Assembly (NCBI GenBank): GCA_016223025.1
Contig: JACRPU010000024.1
Span: 1-36,501, forward strand
Source of the DNA: Nitrosomonadales bacterium
GTDB lineage: Bacteria; Pseudomonadota; Gammaproteobacteria; Burkholderiales; Gallionellaceae
Reading direction: 5' to 3'
DNA length: 36,501 bases
This document shows, piece by piece, positions 1-9,635 of the stretch. The notes beneath the pieces are model-generated. The model ran no database searches, was not told where the DNA came from, and saw only the letters and a list, made by a program, of their open reading frames with translations. Positions within the stretch are counted from its first letter, which is position 1; each line of letters starts with the position of its first letter. The translations under genes and the position numbers were made by a program.

Positions 1-141
1 GAAATGGTGATGCCGGGAGACAACGTCTCGGTGACGGTGAACCTGATCGCCCCGATCGCGATGGAAGAAGGCCTGCGCTTCGCGATACGCGAAGGCGGCC
101 GCACCGTCGGCGCGGGCGTGGTGGCGAAGATCATCGAGTAA
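1..141 (+). CDS. tuf: Elongation factor Tu, C-terminal 46 residues (partial)
   Basis: The window opens inside a reading frame that ends at a TAA at 139-141. The visible peptide begins [20 protein letters not shown] and ends [13 protein letters not shown], the conserved end of domain 3 of EF-Tu, the GTPase that delivers aminoacyl-tRNA to the ribosome. Its place immediately before rpsJ is the usual str-S10 junction (rpsL-rpsG-fusA-tuf-rpsJ). The start and the GTPase domain lie outside the window, so nothing can be said about them. Confidence 0.97.
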   Translation, partial: EMVMPGDNVSVTVNLIAPIAMEEGLRFAIREGGRTVGAGVVAKIIE

Positions 142-150
142 GTAGCCGGT

Positions 151-217
151 AGCTTGTAGCCGGTAGCGGGTAGCAAAAGCTACTGGCTGCGCGCTACCAG
201 CTACAAGCTGTTTTTAT
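151..217 (+). terminator. Intrinsic terminator after tuf, built from a TAGC-rich repeat
   Basis: Ten bases after the tuf stop an imperfect inverted repeat pairs 151-168 (AGCTTGTAGCCGGTAGCG) with 191-209. Its right arm is followed by GTTTTTAT at 210-217. The centre contains a second small hairpin (GTAGC-AAAA-GCTAC). The layout is that of a Rho-independent terminator closing the str operon. A related TAGC-rich repeat lies after rpsJ at about 646-722. Confidence 0.65.
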
Positions 218-219
218 AT

Positions 220-248
220 TTGCAAAGATTGTTGAGTAAGACTACAAT
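220..248 (+). promoter_or_regulatory. Promoter of the S10 operon
   Basis: TTGCAA at 220-225, a 17-base spacer and TACAAT at 243-248 form a good sigma-70 type promoter. It lies directly after the T-run of the tuf terminator. Transcription would start near 255 and give a leader of about 77 bases before rpsJ. The call is from hexamer match and spacing only. Confidence 0.6.
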
Positions 249-256
249 GCGCGCCC

Positions 257-288
257 TCGCGTGGTTCCGGCTACGCGATTCGTTTTTT
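257..288 (+). promoter_or_regulatory. Possible attenuator hairpin in the S10 leader
   Basis: TCGCGT (257-262) pairs with ACGCGA (273-278) across a 10-base loop, followed within four bases by TTTTTT (283-288). In Escherichia coli the S10 leader mediates feedback control by L4. This leader is shorter, and no sequence homology to that system is claimed. It may be an intrinsic attenuator or chance. Confidence 0.3.
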
Positions 289-331
289 GATCCGCAGCCG
301 AATTGTGGTTGCAAGAAGCAGAGTGGAAATT

Positions 332-643
332 ATGCAAAGCCAGAAAATCCGTATTCGCCTGAAAGCGTTCGATTACCATCAGATAGACCAGTCCGCGTTG
401 CGGATAGTGGATACCGCGAAGCGTACCGGTGCCGTAGTCAGAGGGCCGATCCCGCTGCCGACCAAGATCGAGCGATTCGACATATTGCGTTCCCCTCACG
501 TCAACAAGACTTCGCGCGACCAGTTCGAGATACGCACCCATCTGCGCATGATGGATATTATTGACCCCACCGAGAAGACTGTGGATGCATTGATGAAGCT
601 GGATTTGCCTGCGGGTGTGGATGTCGTAATCAAGTTGCAGTAA
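332..643 (+). CDS. rpsJ: Small ribosomal subunit protein S10
   Basis: A 103-residue protein starting [19 protein letters not shown], the standard length and sequence of S10, a 30S head protein that also binds NusB in transcription antitermination. Conserved [16 protein letters not shown] and the C-terminal [20 protein letters not shown] are visible. The ATG at 332 is chosen over the in-frame ATG at 287 because it matches the family N-terminus; the Shine-Dalgarno is weak (GTGGA). It is the first gene of the S10 operon but is separated from rplC by 131 bases that contain a repeat, wider than other gaps in the operon. Confidence 0.97.
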   Translation: MQSQKIRIRLKAFDYHQIDQSALRIVDTAKRTGAVVRGPIPLPTKIERFDILRSPHVNKTSRDQFEIRTHLRMMDIIDPTEKTVDALMKLDLPAGVDVVIKLQ

Positions 644-645
644 TA

Positions 646-722
646 AGCTGGTAGCCCGTAGCTGGTGGCGGGTAGCAAAATCAGGTTTTGCTACAAGCAA
701 CAAGCTGCAAGCAACAAGCTGA
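646..722 (+). repeat. TAGC-rich inverted repeat between rpsJ and rplC
   Basis: This stretch resembles the repeat after tuf (142-210): both share a GGTAGC-type core and the run GCGGGTAGCAAAA. Here GTAGCAAAA (672-680) pairs perfectly with TTTTGCTAC (686-694) over a 5-base loop, followed by two copies of AAGCAACAAGCTG. There is no T-run, so it need not terminate, but a strong hairpin inside the S10 operon could change rpsJ/rplC stoichiometry. The rest of the gap up to 774 holds only the rplC ribosome binding site (AAGGAT). Confidence 0.6.
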
Positions 723-774
723 ATTTAAATCGGCTGGCCAATTGCAGTCAGCCCCTTAAACAAGGATATAAAAA

Positions 775-1419
775 ATGAGCTTAGGACTTGTCGGTCGCAA
801 GATTGGCATGACCCGCATCTTTACCGACGACGGTGCATCGTTGCCGGTAACCGTGCTGGACGTGTCCAATAATCGCGTTACCCAGATCAAATCCCCCGCC
901 ACGGATGGTTACAGCGCAGTACAGGTTGCGTTTGGCGTGCGTCGCGCCAGCCGTGTGACCAAAGCTGCAGCGGGCCATTTTGCCAAGGCCGGCGTGGAAG
1001 CGGGCAGCGTTCTCAAGGAATTCACCGCCACACCAGACGAATTGAGCAGCCTGACTGCAGGCGGTACATTGGGTGTGGATCTGTTCAAGGTTGGCCAGAA
1101 AGTTGATGTTACCGGCGTGACACTGGGCAAGGGTTACGCCGGCACGATCAAGCGTTACCACTTTAAATCCGGTCGCGCGTCGCACGGCAACTCCAAGTCG
1201 CACAATGTACCTGGCTCTATCGGTATGGCGCAGGATCCGGGCCGGGTGTTTCCGGGCAAGCGCATGACGGGCCACCTGGGCGATGTGAAGCGCACCGTGC
1301 AGAACATCGAGATTGTCCGCATAGACGCGGATCGCCAATTGTTGCTGGTCAAGGGCGCCATTCCCGGCTCCAAGGGCGGTGACGTGATCGTGCGTCCGGC
1401 AGTGAAGGCAGGTGCATGA
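775..1419 (+). CDS. rplC: Large ribosomal subunit protein L3
   Basis: A 214-residue protein beginning [20 protein letters not shown], the N-terminus of L3, a 50S protein that nucleates early assembly near the peptidyl transferase centre. The long extension with [20 protein letters not shown] and [11 protein letters not shown] is present. It includes the Gln of the AQDP stretch, which corresponds to the glutamine methylated by PrmB in E. coli. AAGGAT lies upstream at typical spacing. Its stop overlaps the rplD start (ATGA), so the two are probably translationally coupled. Confidence 0.97.
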   Translation: MSLGLVGRKIGMTRIFTDDGASLPVTVLDVSNNRVTQIKSPATDGYSAVQVAFGVRRASRVTKAAAGHFAKAGVEAGSVLKEFTATPDELSSLTAGGTLGVDLFKVGQKVDVTGVTLGKGYAGTIKRYHFKSGRASHGNSKSHNVPGSIGMAQDPGRVFPGKRMTGHLGDVKRTVQNIEIVRIDADRQLLLVKGAIPGSKGGDVIVRPAVKAGA

Positions 1420-2045
1420 TGGAACTGAAAGTGATTGACGACAATGGTCTGGCGACCGCCAGCGTTTCCGCTTCCGACGACTTGTTTGGCCGCGAATACA
1501 ACGAGGCGCTGGTACACCAGTTGGTGACCGCGTACCAGGCCAACGCCCGTTCTGCCAACAGCAAGCAGAAAGGCCGCAGCGAAATCGCCAAGAGCACGCG
1601 CAAGCCCTGGGCGCAAAAAGGCACGGGACGCGCCCGCTCCGGCATGGCTTCCAGCCCGCTGTGGCGCGGCGGCGGCAAGATTTTTCCGAACAGCCCGGAC
1701 GAAAACTTCACCCAGAAGATCAACCGCAAGATGTATCGCGCCGGCCTGGCTTCCATCTTCTCGCAACTGGTGCGCGAAAACCGCCTGACGGTGGTGGACA
1801 ACATGACGCTCGCGGCACCCAAAACCAAATTGCTGGCGCAGCGGATGAAGGGCTGGGGCCTGGGTACCGACCGGGTGCTGATTATCACCGACAGCATGGA
1901 CGAAAACCTTTACCTGTCTTCGCGCAATTTGCCCAACGTGCTGGTGCTCGAAGCGCACCAGGCGGACCCGGTGAGTCTGGTGCGTTTTCCCAAGGTGCTG
2001 GTGACGCGCAACGCGATGGCGAAGATCGAGGAGATGCTGGCATGA
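1416..2045 (+). CDS. rplD: Large ribosomal subunit protein L4
   Basis: A 209-residue protein matching L4, which lines the 50S exit tunnel and in E. coli also represses the S10 operon. The basic tunnel loop is visible as [17 protein letters not shown] followed by SSPLWRGGG. Two consecutive ATG codons (1416 and 1419) could start it; 1416 overlaps the rplC stop by 4 bases. Its own stop overlaps the rplW start in the same way. Whether L4 feeds back on this operon cannot be read from the sequence; the leader is not like the E. coli one. Confidence 0.97.
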   Translation: MMELKVIDDNGLATASVSASDDLFGREYNEALVHQLVTAYQANARSANSKQKGRSEIAKSTRKPWAQKGTGRARSGMASSPLWRGGGKIFPNSPDENFTQKINRKMYRAGLASIFSQLVRENRLTVVDNMTLAAPKTKLLAQRMKGWGLGTDRVLIITDSMDENLYLSSRNLPNVLVLEAHQADPVSLVRFPKVLVTRNAMAKIEEMLA

Positions 2046-2359
2046 GCGCAGGTAAATACAGCGAGGAGCGCCTGATGAGCATATTGCTCGCCCCGCAAGT
2101 TTCAGAAAAGGCGACCTATGTCGCCGACAAGCACGAGCAGGTGATTTTCCGCGTCGTGCCAGATGCCACCAAGCCGGAAATCAAGGCGGCGGTGGAGATG
2201 TTGTTCAAGGTGAATGTTGCGGGCGTGCAGATTGCTGTCGTCAAAGGCAAGCAGAAACGGTTTGGCAGGTTCATGGGGCGCCGCAAAGACTGGAAGAAGG
2301 CATATGTGTGCCTCGCGCCGGGTCAGGAAATCAATTTTGCCACAGGCGAACAAGGATAA
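2042..2359 (+). CDS. rplW: Large ribosomal subunit protein L23
   Basis: A 105-residue L23, the exit-tunnel rim protein that docks trigger factor and [16 protein letters not shown] near the N-terminus and [20 protein letters not shown] plus [13 protein letters not shown] are family hallmarks. The frame is open much further upstream inside rplD, but the ATG at 2042, overlapping the rplD stop as ATGA, gives the normal length. A second in-frame ATG at 2075 would trim 11 residues and is less likely. rplB follows after 3 bases. Confidence 0.95.
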   Translation: MSAGKYSEERLMSILLAPQVSEKATYVADKHEQVIFRVVPDATKPEIKAAVEMLFKVNVAGVQIAVVKGKQKRFGRFMGRRKDWKKAYVCLAPGQEINFATGEQG

Positions 2360-2362
2360 ATC

Positions 2363-3190
<828 letters not shown>

Positions 3191-3203
3191 AAGGTAGAAA
3201 AAT

Positions 3204-3485
3204 ATGGCACGTTCCATCAAAAAAGGGCCGTTCGTTGACAACCACTTGATGAAGAAAGTGGAAGCCGTGCGCGCGACCAACGACAAGCGCCCGGTGAAAA
3301 CCTGGTCGCGCCGATCCACCATACTGCCGGATTTCGTCGGCTTGACCATAGCGGTGCATAACGGCAAGCAGCACATTCCGGTATATATCTCCGAAAACAT
3401 GGTGGGGCACAAGCTGGGCGAATTCTCGCTGACCCGCACTTTCAAGGGGCATGCCGCCGACAAAAAAGCGGTGGTCAAGAAATAA
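3204..3485 (+). CDS. rpsS: Small ribosomal subunit protein S19
   Basis: A 93-residue S19 starting [20 protein letters not shown], a 30S head protein that contacts S13 and the A-site tRNA region. The conserved [25 protein letters not shown] block (quoted here in part: [14 protein letters not shown]) and the basic C-terminus [11 protein letters not shown] are present. It sits 13 bases after rplB and its stop overlaps the AAGGAGG of rplV. Confidence 0.97.
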   Translation: MARSIKKGPFVDNHLMKKVEAVRATNDKRPVKTWSRRSTILPDFVGLTIAVHNGKQHIPVYISENMVGHKLGEFSLTRTFKGHAADKKAVVKK

Positions 3486-3494
3486 GGAGGCATG

Positions 3495-3824
3495 ATGAGC
3501 ACAACCGCAATAGTAAAAGGTGTCCGCCTGTCGGCCCAGAAAGGCAGGCTGGTGGCGGATCAGATACGCGGCTTGCCGGTGGACAAGGCGCTGAACCTCC
3601 TGGCGTTCAGCCCAAAGAAGGGCGCAGTGATTATCAGGAAGGGGCTGGAGTCCGCGATCGCCAATGCCGAGCATAACGACGGCGCCGATATTGACGAGCT
3701 GAAAGTTGCCACGATCTATGTGGACAAAGGCGCTTCGCTGAAGCGTTCCATGGCCCGCGCCAAGGGGCGCAACTGCAAGATAGAAAAACAGACCTGCCAC
3801 ATCACGATTGTTGTCGGAAGCTGA
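3495..3824 (+). CDS. rplV: Large ribosomal subunit protein L22
   Basis: A 109-residue L22, whose beta-hairpin lines the nascent-chain tunnel and is the site of some macrolide-resistance mutations in other species. [19 protein letters not shown] opens the protein. The tunnel hairpin is represented by [17 protein letters not shown] followed by HITIVV. Two ATG codons occur in tandem (3492, 3495); the second is chosen because the strong AAGGAGG ends at 3490, too close to the first. It ends 13 bases before rpsC. Confidence 0.95.
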   Translation: MSTTAIVKGVRLSAQKGRLVADQIRGLPVDKALNLLAFSPKKGAVIIRKGLESAIANAEHNDGADIDELKVATIYVDKGASLKRSMARAKGRNCKIEKQTCHITIVVGS

Positions 3825-3837
3825 GGATTACACATTC

Positions 3838-4551
3838 ATGGGACAGAAAATTCATCCGACCGGTTTCCGGTTGAGCGTACAAAAGAACTGGGCTTCCAAG
3901 TGGTTTGCCAACAGCAGGAATTTTGCCGGCATGCTGCTCAGGGATATCGAAGTGCGCGATTACCTCAAGAAGAAACTGGCCAACGCGGGTGTTTCAAAAA
4001 TAATCATCGAGCGCCCGGCAAAAAATGCCAGGATCACAATTTATACCGCCCGCCCCGGCGTGGTGATCGGCAAGAAGGGCGAGGATATCGAGGCGTTGCG
4101 TTCCGAGTTGAGGAAGCGCATGGGGCTGCCCGATGTGGCGTTGAACATCGAGGAGGTGCGCAAACCGGAAGTGGATGCCCAACTGATTGCGGAAAGCATC
4201 ACGTCGCAACTGGAAAAGCGCATCATGTTCCGCCGCGCCATGAAACGCGCCATGCAGAACGCCATGCGCCTGGGCGCGCAAGGCATCAAGATCATGAGTG
4301 CCGGGCGCCTTAACGGGATCGAGATTGCGCGCACCGAATGGTACCGCGAAGGCCGCGTGCCGCTGCATACTCTGCGCGCCAATATTGATTACGGCTTCTC
4401 CGAGGCAAAAACCACCTACGGCGTCATCGGCGTCAAGGTTTGGGTGTACAAGGGCGATTATGCCGGAACGGAAGAGGCGGTCGCGCCAGCAGCGGTCGAG
4501 CCGGAAAAGAAAGTAAGGAAGTCGGGAGCAAAACATGCTGCAGCCAGCTAA
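3838..4551 (+). CDS. rpsC: Small ribosomal subunit protein S3
   Basis: A 237-residue S3 beginning [21 protein letters not shown]3 lines the mRNA entry tunnel and contributes mRNA helicase activity with S4 and S5. The type II KH RNA-binding segment shows [14 protein letters not shown], and the C-domain contains [20 protein letters not shown]. An in-frame ATG at 3808 is rejected because the family N-terminus is at 3838 behind GAGGA. The C-terminal tail is rich in Ala/Lys and its last 17 bases overlap rplP. Confidence 0.97.
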   Translation: MGQKIHPTGFRLSVQKNWASKWFANSRNFAGMLLRDIEVRDYLKKKLANAGVSKIIIERPAKNARITIYTARPGVVIGKKGEDIEALRSELRKRMGLPDVALNIEEVRKPEVDAQLIAESITSQLEKRIMFRRAMKRAMQNAMRLGAQGIKIMSAGRLNGIEIARTEWYREGRVPLHTLRANIDYGFSEAKTTYGVIGVKVWVYKGDYAGTEEAVAPAAVEPEKKVRKSGAKHAAAS

Positions 4552-4951
4552 AAGGAAATACCGCAAGGAACAGAAAGGCCGTAACAACGGAATCGCCACA
4601 CGCGGCAATAAAGTCAGTTTCGGTGAGTTCGGCCTCAAGGCTGTCGGGCGCGGTCGGCTGACCGCGCGCCAGATCGAGGCGGCGCGCCGGGCCATGACGC
4701 GCCACATCAAGCGCGGCGGGCGTATCTGGATACGCATTTTTCCGGACAAGCCAATCTCGAAAAAACCTGCCGAAGTGCGCATGGGTAACGGCAAGGGCAA
4801 CCCGGAATACTATGTTGCCGAGATTCAGCCCGGCAAAATGTTGTATGAAATGGACGGTGTTGACGAGGTGCTGGCACGGGAAGCATTCCGTTTGGCTTCG
4901 GCCAAACTGCCTATTTCCACCACGTTCGTGATCAGACAGGTAGGGGCATAA
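4535..4951 (+). CDS. rplP: Large ribosomal subunit protein L16
   Basis: A 138-residue L16 starting [18 protein letters not shown]16 organises the A-site and is an essential late-assembly 50S protein. [20 protein letters not shown] and [20 protein letters not shown] are visible, including the arginine in AEVRMG that corresponds to the E. coli hydroxylation site. The start lies inside the end of rpsC (17-base overlap), indicating translational coupling. Confidence 0.97.
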   Translation: MLQPAKRKYRKEQKGRNNGIATRGNKVSFGEFGLKAVGRGRLTARQIEAARRAMTRHIKRGGRIWIRIFPDKPISKKPAEVRMGNGKGNPEYYVAEIQPGKMLYEMDGVDEVLAREAFRLASAKLPISTTFVIRQVGA

Positions 4952-4956
4952 CCATC

Positions 4957-5151
4957 ATGAAGGCGAGTGAACTGAGAGTGAAATCCGTTGCGGAACTGCA
5001 GCAGGAGTTGCTGTCCCTGGTAAAGGCGCTGTTCGGATTGCGCATGCAACTGGCGACGCAGCAACTGAGCAACAACAGCCAATTGTCCAAGGTGCGCCGC
5101 GACATTGCCCGCGTGAAAACCATACTGAAAGAGAAGGGTGCGCAGCAATGA
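4957..5151 (+). CDS. rpmC: Large ribosomal subunit protein L29
   Basis: A 64-residue helical protein beginning [19 protein letters not shown] and ending in a basic helix with [16 protein letters not shown], the L29 pattern. L29 lies near L23 at the tunnel exit. It follows rplP by 5 bases and its stop overlaps rpsQ in an ATGA arrangement. Confidence 0.95.
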   Translation: MKASELRVKSVAELQQELLSLVKALFGLRMQLATQQLSNNSQLSKVRRDIARVKTILKEKGAQQ

Positions 5152-5411
5152 ACGCAACGAGCCTGAAACGCACGTTGACCGGAACCGTGGTCAGCGACAA
5201 GATGAACAAGACGGTCACCGTGCTGGTCGAACGAAAAATCAAGGATCCGGTGGTGGGCAAGGTGATGCGCGTGTCGAAGAAATACCATGCGCACGACGAA
5301 AAGAACGAGTTCCATCAGGGCGACGTGGTTGCCATCGAAGAGTGCCGCCCGATCGCCAAGACCAAGAGCTGGCGCGTGACCCGGCTGATCGAGAAGGCCG
5401 AAGCGGCATAG
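5148..5411 (+). CDS. rpsQ: Small ribosomal subunit protein S17
   Basis: An 87-residue OB-fold protein with [35 protein letters not shown] and [20 protein letters not shown], the standard S17 signature. S17 is a primary binder of the 16S 5' domain. It is the last gene of the S10 operon here; a 168-base gap with a promoter follows. Confidence 0.96.
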   Translation: MNATSLKRTLTGTVVSDKMNKTVTVLVERKIKDPVVGKVMRVSKKYHAHDEKNEFHQGDVVAIEECRPIAKTKSWRVTRLIEKAEAA

Positions 5412-5457
5412 CTGGTTGGCCGCACTTGACAATTAACAATATGGCCGCAAATTCCCC

Positions 5458-5486
5458 TTGTGCTAATTGCCAGGGTTGAATAGAAT
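5458..5486 (+). promoter_or_regulatory. Promoter of the spc operon
   Basis: TTGTGC at 5458-5463, 17 bases, then TAGAAT at 5481-5486. It sits in the only long gap of the S10-spc run, just upstream of rplN, the same place as the known E. coli spc promoter. The predicted start near 5493 leaves a leader of about 87 bases. Confidence 0.55.
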
Positions 5487-5504
5487 GCGCGGCTTCGTTT
5501 TACA

Positions 5505-5537
5505 CCGCCTTTTGCGGCGGCTCAACCCGAACGGGTT
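5505..5537 (+). promoter_or_regulatory. Two small hairpins in the spc leader
   Basis: CCGCC (5505-5509) pairs with GGCGG (5516-5520), and AACCCGAACGGGTT (5524-5537) is a second short dyad. Neither is followed by a T-run, so termination is unlikely. They could be structural or protein-binding elements of the leader; this is inference. Confidence 0.3.
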
Positions 5538-5579
5538 CCAAAACTGGCCGCAGCAAGCGGATAAAGTTGGAGATTGACA

Positions 5580-5948
5580 ATGATACAAATGCAATCGGTT
5601 TTGAATGTCGCCGACAATACCGGCGCGCGTTCCGTCATGTGCATCAAGGTGCTGGGCGGATCCAAGCGCCGCTACGCCGCCATCGGCGACGTAATCAAAG
5701 TCAGCATCAAGGATGCTGCCCCGCGCGCGCGCGTGAAAAAGGGTGAGGTATACAGCGCCGTGGTGGTGCGCACCGCCCGCGGTGTCCGGCGCCCGGATGG
5801 TTCGCTGATAAAATTTGACGGCAATGCGGCGGTGCTGCTGAACAACAAGCTGGAACCGATCGGCACCCGTATTTTTGGCCCGGTGACGCGCGAGTTGCGC
5901 ACCGAACGTTTCATGAAGATCGTGTCGTTGGCCCCAGAAGTGCTGTAA
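5580..5948 (+). CDS. rplN: Large ribosomal subunit protein L14
   Basis: A 122-residue L14 beginning [20 protein letters not shown], a 50S protein forming an intersubunit bridge and the docking site of the silencing factor Rsf[18 protein letters not shown] and [18 protein letters not shown] are typical. The ATG at 5580 behind GGAG is preferred to an in-frame TTG at 5574. First gene of the spc operon. Confidence 0.97.
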   Translation: MIQMQSVLNVADNTGARSVMCIKVLGGSKRRYAAIGDVIKVSIKDAAPRARVKKGEVYSAVVVRTARGVRRPDGSLIKFDGNAAVLLNNKLEPIGTRIFGPVTRELRTERFMKIVSLAPEVL

Positions 5949-5958
5949 AGGAAAGATC

Positions 5959-6273
5959 ATGCGCAAGATCAGAAAGGACGATGATGTCGTCGTTATCACC
6001 GGGAAGGACAAGGGCAACCGCGGCAGCGTGCTGCGCGTGCTGGGCGACCGCGTGCTGGTGAGCGGCGTCAACAAGGTCAAGAAAAACCAGAAGCCGAACC
6101 CGGTAAAAGGCGAGGTTGGCGGCATCGTGGAAAAGGAAATGTCAATTCACATTTCCAATGTGGCCATTTACAACGCTGCGGCAAAAAAGGCTGACCGCGT
6201 CGGCATCAAGATGCTGGAAGACGGGCGCAAGGTGCGCATTTTCAAGTCCAGCGGTGAAGTGATAGACGTATGA
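5959..6273 (+). CDS. rplX: Large ribosomal subunit protein L24
   Basis: A 104-residue KOW-domain protein. The KOW segment is [20 protein letters not shown] near the N-terminus, followed by [17 protein letters not shown]24 starts 50S assembly by binding the 5' end of 23S rRNA. It lies 10 bases after rplN with AGGAAAG upstream. Confidence 0.96.
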   Translation: MRKIRKDDDVVVITGKDKGNRGSVLRVLGDRVLVSGVNKVKKNQKPNPVKGEVGGIVEKEMSIHISNVAIYNAAAKKADRVGIKMLEDGRKVRIFKSSGEVIDV

Positions 6274-6286
6274 GGAGTGAGTGAGC

Positions 6287-6826
6287 ATGGCTCGTCTGTT
6301 TGATTATTACAAGGGCAAGGTGGCGCCGGAGCTGATGGAAAAGTTCGGCTACAAATCTGTCATGGAGGTGCCGCGCATCGAAAAAATCACTCTGAACATG
6401 GGGGTGGGCGAAGCGGTGGCCGACAAGAAGGTGATGGAGCACGCCGTGGGCGACATGCAGAAAATCGCCGGGCAGAAGCCGGTTGTGACCAAGTCCAAGA
6501 AATCCATCGCGGGTTTCAAGATCCGCGAGAATTATCCGATCGGCTGCAAGGTCACGTTGCGGCGCGCGCGCATGTACGAATTTCTGGATCGGCTGGTGAC
6601 GGTGGCCATACCACGCATCCGCGATTTCCGGGGTTTGTCCGGCAGAGCGTTCGACGGGCGCGGCAACTACAACATGGGTATCAGGGAGCAGATCATTTTC
6701 CCGGAAATCGAGTACGACAAGATTGATGCGTTGCGGGGCATGAATATCACCATTACCACCAGCGCGAAGAGCGATGCGGAAGCGCGCGCGCTTCTGCTGG
6801 CATTCAAATTCCCATTGAAGGGCTGA
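6287..6826 (+). CDS. rplE: Large ribosomal subunit protein L5
   Basis: A 179-residue L5 starting [20 protein letters not shown], the 5S rRNA-binding protein of the central protuberance. [22 protein letters not shown]-like [19 protein letters not shown] and [13 protein letters not shown] are present. A GTG at 6281 is in frame, but the ATG at 6287 gives the exact family length and sits 9 bases after GAGGAG. Confidence 0.97.
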   Translation: MARLFDYYKGKVAPELMEKFGYKSVMEVPRIEKITLNMGVGEAVADKKVMEHAVGDMQKIAGQKPVVTKSKKSIAGFKIRENYPIGCKVTLRRARMYEFLDRLVTVAIPRIRDFRGLSGRAFDGRGNYNMGIREQIIFPEIEYDKIDALRGMNITITTSAKSDAEARALLLAFKFPLKG

Positions 6827-6833
6827 GGGCAAA

Positions 6834-7139
6834 ATGGCTAAGAGAGCTGTCATCAACCGCGATCAAAAGCGTCGCGTTACAGTGAAAAAATTTGCGGCCA
6901 AACGCGCCGCGTTGCTGGCGATTGTCACCGACATTAAGTTGAGCGAGGAAGAGCGTTATGCCGCGCGCCTGAAACTGCAAGCGCTGCCGCGCAATGCCAG
7001 CCCGGTGCGCCTGCGCAACCGCTGCGCACTGACCGGACGCCCGCGTGGCGTATTCTCCAAGTTTGGCCTGGGCCGCTCGAAATTGCGCGATTTTGCGATG
7101 CGCGGTGAAATTCCTGGTGTAATCAAGGCAAGCTGGTAA
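6834..7139 (+). CDS. rpsN: Small ribosomal subunit protein S14 (zinc-free form)
   Basis: A 101-residue S14 with the C-terminal [19 protein letters not shown] and [20 protein letters not shown]. Its length and the lack of CxxC pairs show the long, zinc-independent (C-minus) form rather than the short zinc-ribbon form. It sits in the 30S head. It starts 7 bases after rplE. Confidence 0.96.
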   Translation: MAKRAVINRDQKRRVTVKKFAAKRAALLAIVTDIKLSEEERYAARLKLQALPRNASPVRLRNRCALTGRPRGVFSKFGLGRSKLRDFAMRGEIPGVIKASW

Positions 7140-7149
7140 GGGTGAATCT

Positions 7150-7545
7150 ATGAGCATGAGTGATCCGATCTCCGACATGCTGACGCGCATCCGTAATGCG
7201 CAGATGGCGGAAAAAACAACCGTGGCAATGCCTTCCTCCAAGATTAAAGTGGCGATTGCCAAGGTGTTGCAGGACGAGGGGTATGTGGAAGGTTTTAATG
7301 TTTCCAGCAACGATGGCAAGCCCGTGCTGGAAATTGGCCTGAAATATTATGCCGGGCGCCCGGTGATCGAAAAGATACAGCGTGTCAGCCGCCCGGGTTT
7401 GCGCATTTACAAGGGGCGTGACGATATTCCGAATGTGATGAACGGTTTGGGTATCGCCATTGTGTCCACCTCCAAAGGGTTGATGACTGACCGTAAAGCG
7501 CGCGCCAGCGGGTTTGGTGGCGAAGTGCTGTGCATCGTCGCGTAA
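7150..7545 (+). CDS. rpsH: Small ribosomal subunit protein S8
   Basis: A 131-residue S8 beginning [20 protein letters not shown], a primary 16S central-domain binder; in E. coli it also represses the spc operon by binding the rplE region of the mRNA. The C-terminal [17 protein letters not shown] matches the family end. An in-frame ATG at 7156 is an alternative start that shortens it by two residues. Confidence 0.96.
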   Translation: MSMSDPISDMLTRIRNAQMAEKTTVAMPSSKIKVAIAKVLQDEGYVEGFNVSSNDGKPVLEIGLKYYAGRPVIEKIQRVSRPGLRIYKGRDDIPNVMNGLGIAIVSTSKGLMTDRKARASGFGGEVLCIVA

Positions 7546-7555
7546 CGGGGTAGCC

Positions 7556-8089
7556 ATGTCCAGAATTGCTAAAAATCCTATCGTGTTGCCTGCAGGCGTT
7601 GAAGTGACGCTGGCTGCCAACGAAATTTCCGTGAAGGGGCCGATGGGCACCCTGAAGCAAACATTGAGCAGGGATGTGACCGTACATCGCGAAGGCGCTC
7701 AGGTGCAGTGTAAGGCTGGAAATGGCTCCATGCAGGCGAACGCCATGTCCGGCACCACCCGCGCGCTGATCGCCGGTATGGTGATGGGCGTGAGCAAAGG
7801 CTACGAGCGCAAGCTGGCTCTGGTCGGGGTGGGTTACCGCGCCCAGGCTGCCGGGGATACGCTCAACCTGACCCTCGGTTTTTCGCATCCGGTGGCCTAC
7901 AAGATGCCTGCCGGAGTAACCGTGGCAACGCCGACGCAGACCGACATCGTGCTGAAAGGCGCCAACAAGCAGCAGGTCGGGCAGGTTGCCGCCGAGATAC
8001 GTGCGTTCCGCGAACCGGAGCCCTATAAAGGCAAGGGTGTGCGCTACAGCGACGAAGTGGTGATTCTGAAGGAAACCAAGAAGAAATAA
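7556..8089 (+). CDS. rplF: Large ribosomal subunit protein L6
   Basis: A 177-residue L6 starting [20 protein letters not shown], with its two related domains and the conserved [15 protein letters not shown] near the end. L6 sits at the base of the L7/L12 stalk near the sarcin-ricin loop. The in-frame ATG at 7514 lies inside rpsH and is rejected; 7556 follows GGGGTAG. Confidence 0.96.
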   Translation: MSRIAKNPIVLPAGVEVTLAANEISVKGPMGTLKQTLSRDVTVHREGAQVQCKAGNGSMQANAMSGTTRALIAGMVMGVSKGYERKLALVGVGYRAQAAGDTLNLTLGFSHPVAYKMPAGVTVATPTQTDIVLKGANKQQVGQVAAEIRAFREPEPYKGKGVRYSDEVVILKETKKK

Positions 8090-8100
8090 TTGGGGTAACT

Positions 8101-8457
8101 ATGTTGAACAAGAACGAAGCGCGCCAGCGCAGAGCACGCAAAACCCGTGCCCGCATAGCCGAGCAAAAGATGGATCGCCTGGCGGTTCACCGCACCAACC
8201 TGCATATTTATGCGCAGGTGATTTCCGCTTGCGGCAGCAGGATTCTGGCCAGCGCTTCCAGCCTGGAAGCGGACGTGCGCAAGGAATTGGCCAATGGCGG
8301 CAACGCCAAAGCGGCCGCCGTTGTAGGCAAGCGTATCGCCGAGAAGGCCAGGAGCGCGGGTATCGAAGCGGTGGCTTTTGACCGTGGTGGCTACAAGTAT
8401 CACGGTCGTGTCAAGGCGCTGGCTGAAGCCGCGCGCGAACATGGCTTGAAGTTTTAA
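8101..8457 (+). CDS. rplR: Large ribosomal subunit protein L18
   Basis: A 118-residue L18 with the basic N-terminus [17 protein letters not shown] and the C-terminal [20 protein letters not shown]. Together with L5 it binds 5S r[15 protein letters not shown] is the usual core strand. It lies 11 bases after rplF behind GGGG. Confidence 0.96.
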   Translation: MLNKNEARQRRARKTRARIAEQKMDRLAVHRTNLHIYAQVISACGSRILASASSLEADVRKELANGGNAKAAAVVGKRIAEKARSAGIEAVAFDRGGYKYHGRVKALAEAAREHGLKF

Positions 8458-8467
8458 CCCGGGGTGA

Positions 8468-8992
8468 ATGATGGCTAAGGCGCAAGGAAAGATGCAGCAA
8501 CCTGAAGAACGCGGTGACGGTCTCATCGAGAAGATGATCTCGATTAACCGCGTGACCAAGGTCGTGAAGGGTGGTCGCATTATGGGTTTTGCCGCGTTGA
8601 CCGTGGTGGGTGACGGCGATGGCCGGATCGGTATGGGCAAGGGCAAATCCAAGGAAGTGCCGGTGGCAGTGCAAAAATCCATGGATGAAGCGCGCCGCAA
8701 GATGATCAAGGTGAGCCTGAAAAACGGCACCCTGCACCATACGGTTATCGGTCGCCACGGCGCTGCCAAGGTGTACATGCAACCGGCTTCGGAAGGCACG
8801 GGAATTATTGCCGGCGGCGCGATGCGCGCCGTATTCGAGGCGGTGGGGGTGCATAACATTCTGGCCAAGTGCATCGGGTCGAGCAACCCCTATAACGTGG
8901 TGCGGGCAACATTGAACGGCTTGCAGGCGCTGAATTCTCCATCCGAAATTGCAGCCAAGCGCGGCAAGAGCATAGAAGAAATCCAGGGGTAA
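8468..8992 (+). CDS. rpsE: Small ribosomal subunit protein S5
   Basis: A 174-residue S5 with the N-terminal dsRBD-like segment [20 protein letters not shown] and the loop [21 protein letters not shown]5 contributes to accuracy and the mRNA entry helicase. ATG codons occur at 8468 and 8471; the second has the better distance to the GGGGTG at 8461-8466. Either gives an ordinary S5. Confidence 0.96.
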   Translation: MMAKAQGKMQQPEERGDGLIEKMISINRVTKVVKGGRIMGFAALTVVGDGDGRIGMGKGKSKEVPVAVQKSMDEARRKMIKVSLKNGTLHHTVIGRHGAAKVYMQPASEGTGIIAGGAMRAVFEAVGVHNILAKCIGSSNPYNVVRATLNGLQALNSPSEIAAKRGKSIEEIQG

Positions 8993-9010
8993 TCCCAAGG
9001 GGCAATCACG

Positions 9011-9193
9011 ATGCAGACCAGGAAAATCAAGGTAACCCAGATCAAGAGCGTGATCGGCACCAAGGAGTCGCATCGCGCGTGCGTGCGCGGGTTGGGCTTG
9101 CGCCGGATGAACCAGACCGTGGAAGTGGAAGATACCCCGGCGGTGCGCGGCATGATCAACAAGGTGTATTACCTGCTCAAGTGGGAGGCTTAA
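9011..9193 (+). CDS. rpmD: Large ribosomal subunit protein L30
   Basis: A 60-residue L30 with [20 protein letters not shown] and [20 protein letters not shown]. It belongs to the set of small 50S proteins present in most proteobacteria. Its stop abuts the rplO start with no gap. Confidence 0.95.
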   Translation: MQTRKIKVTQIKSVIGTKESHRACVRGLGLRRMNQTVEVEDTPAVRGMINKVYYLLKWEA

Positions 9194-9628
9194 ATGCAGC
9201 TTAATCAAATCAAACCTGCCGCCGGCGCTTCGCGCGCCAAGCGCCGCGTCGGCCGCGGGATCGGTTGCGGCCTGGGCAAGACCTGCGGGCGCGGCCACAA
9301 AGGGCAGAAATCCCGCTCCGGCGGCTTTCACAAGGTCGGCTTCGAAGGCGGACAAATGCCGTTGCAACGCCGTTTGCCGAAGCGCGGCTTCGTTTCTCTG
9401 ACGCGCAACGACACTGTCGAAGTGCGCTTGTCCGATCTGGAAAAAATGCCTCTGGACGAGATTGATCTGCTGGCGCTGAAGCAGGCCGGCGTAGTGTCTG
9501 CTGCGGCGTTGACAGCCAAGGTGGTGAAGTCCGGCGAAATCAAGCGGACGGTCAAGTTGCGGGGCCTGCTGCTCACCAAAGGCGCGCGTGCCGCAGTGGA
9601 AGCTGCCGGCGGCAGCATCGTGGAGTAA
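9194..9628 (+). CDS. rplO: Large ribosomal subunit protein L15
   Basis: A 144-residue L15 with the Gly/Arg-rich N-terminal arm: [20 protein letters not shown] then GQKSRSGG and [18 protein letters not shown]15 is a late-assembly 50S protein. The C-terminal [16 protein letters not shown] matches the family. secY follows after 7 bases. Confidence 0.97.
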   Translation: MQLNQIKPAAGASRAKRRVGRGIGCGLGKTCGRGHKGQKSRSGGFHKVGFEGGQMPLQRRLPKRGFVSLTRNDTVEVRLSDLEKMPLDEIDLLALKQAGVVSAAALTAKVVKSGEIKRTVKLRGLLLTKGARAAVEAAGGSIVE

Positions 9629-9635
9629 GGCTGGT

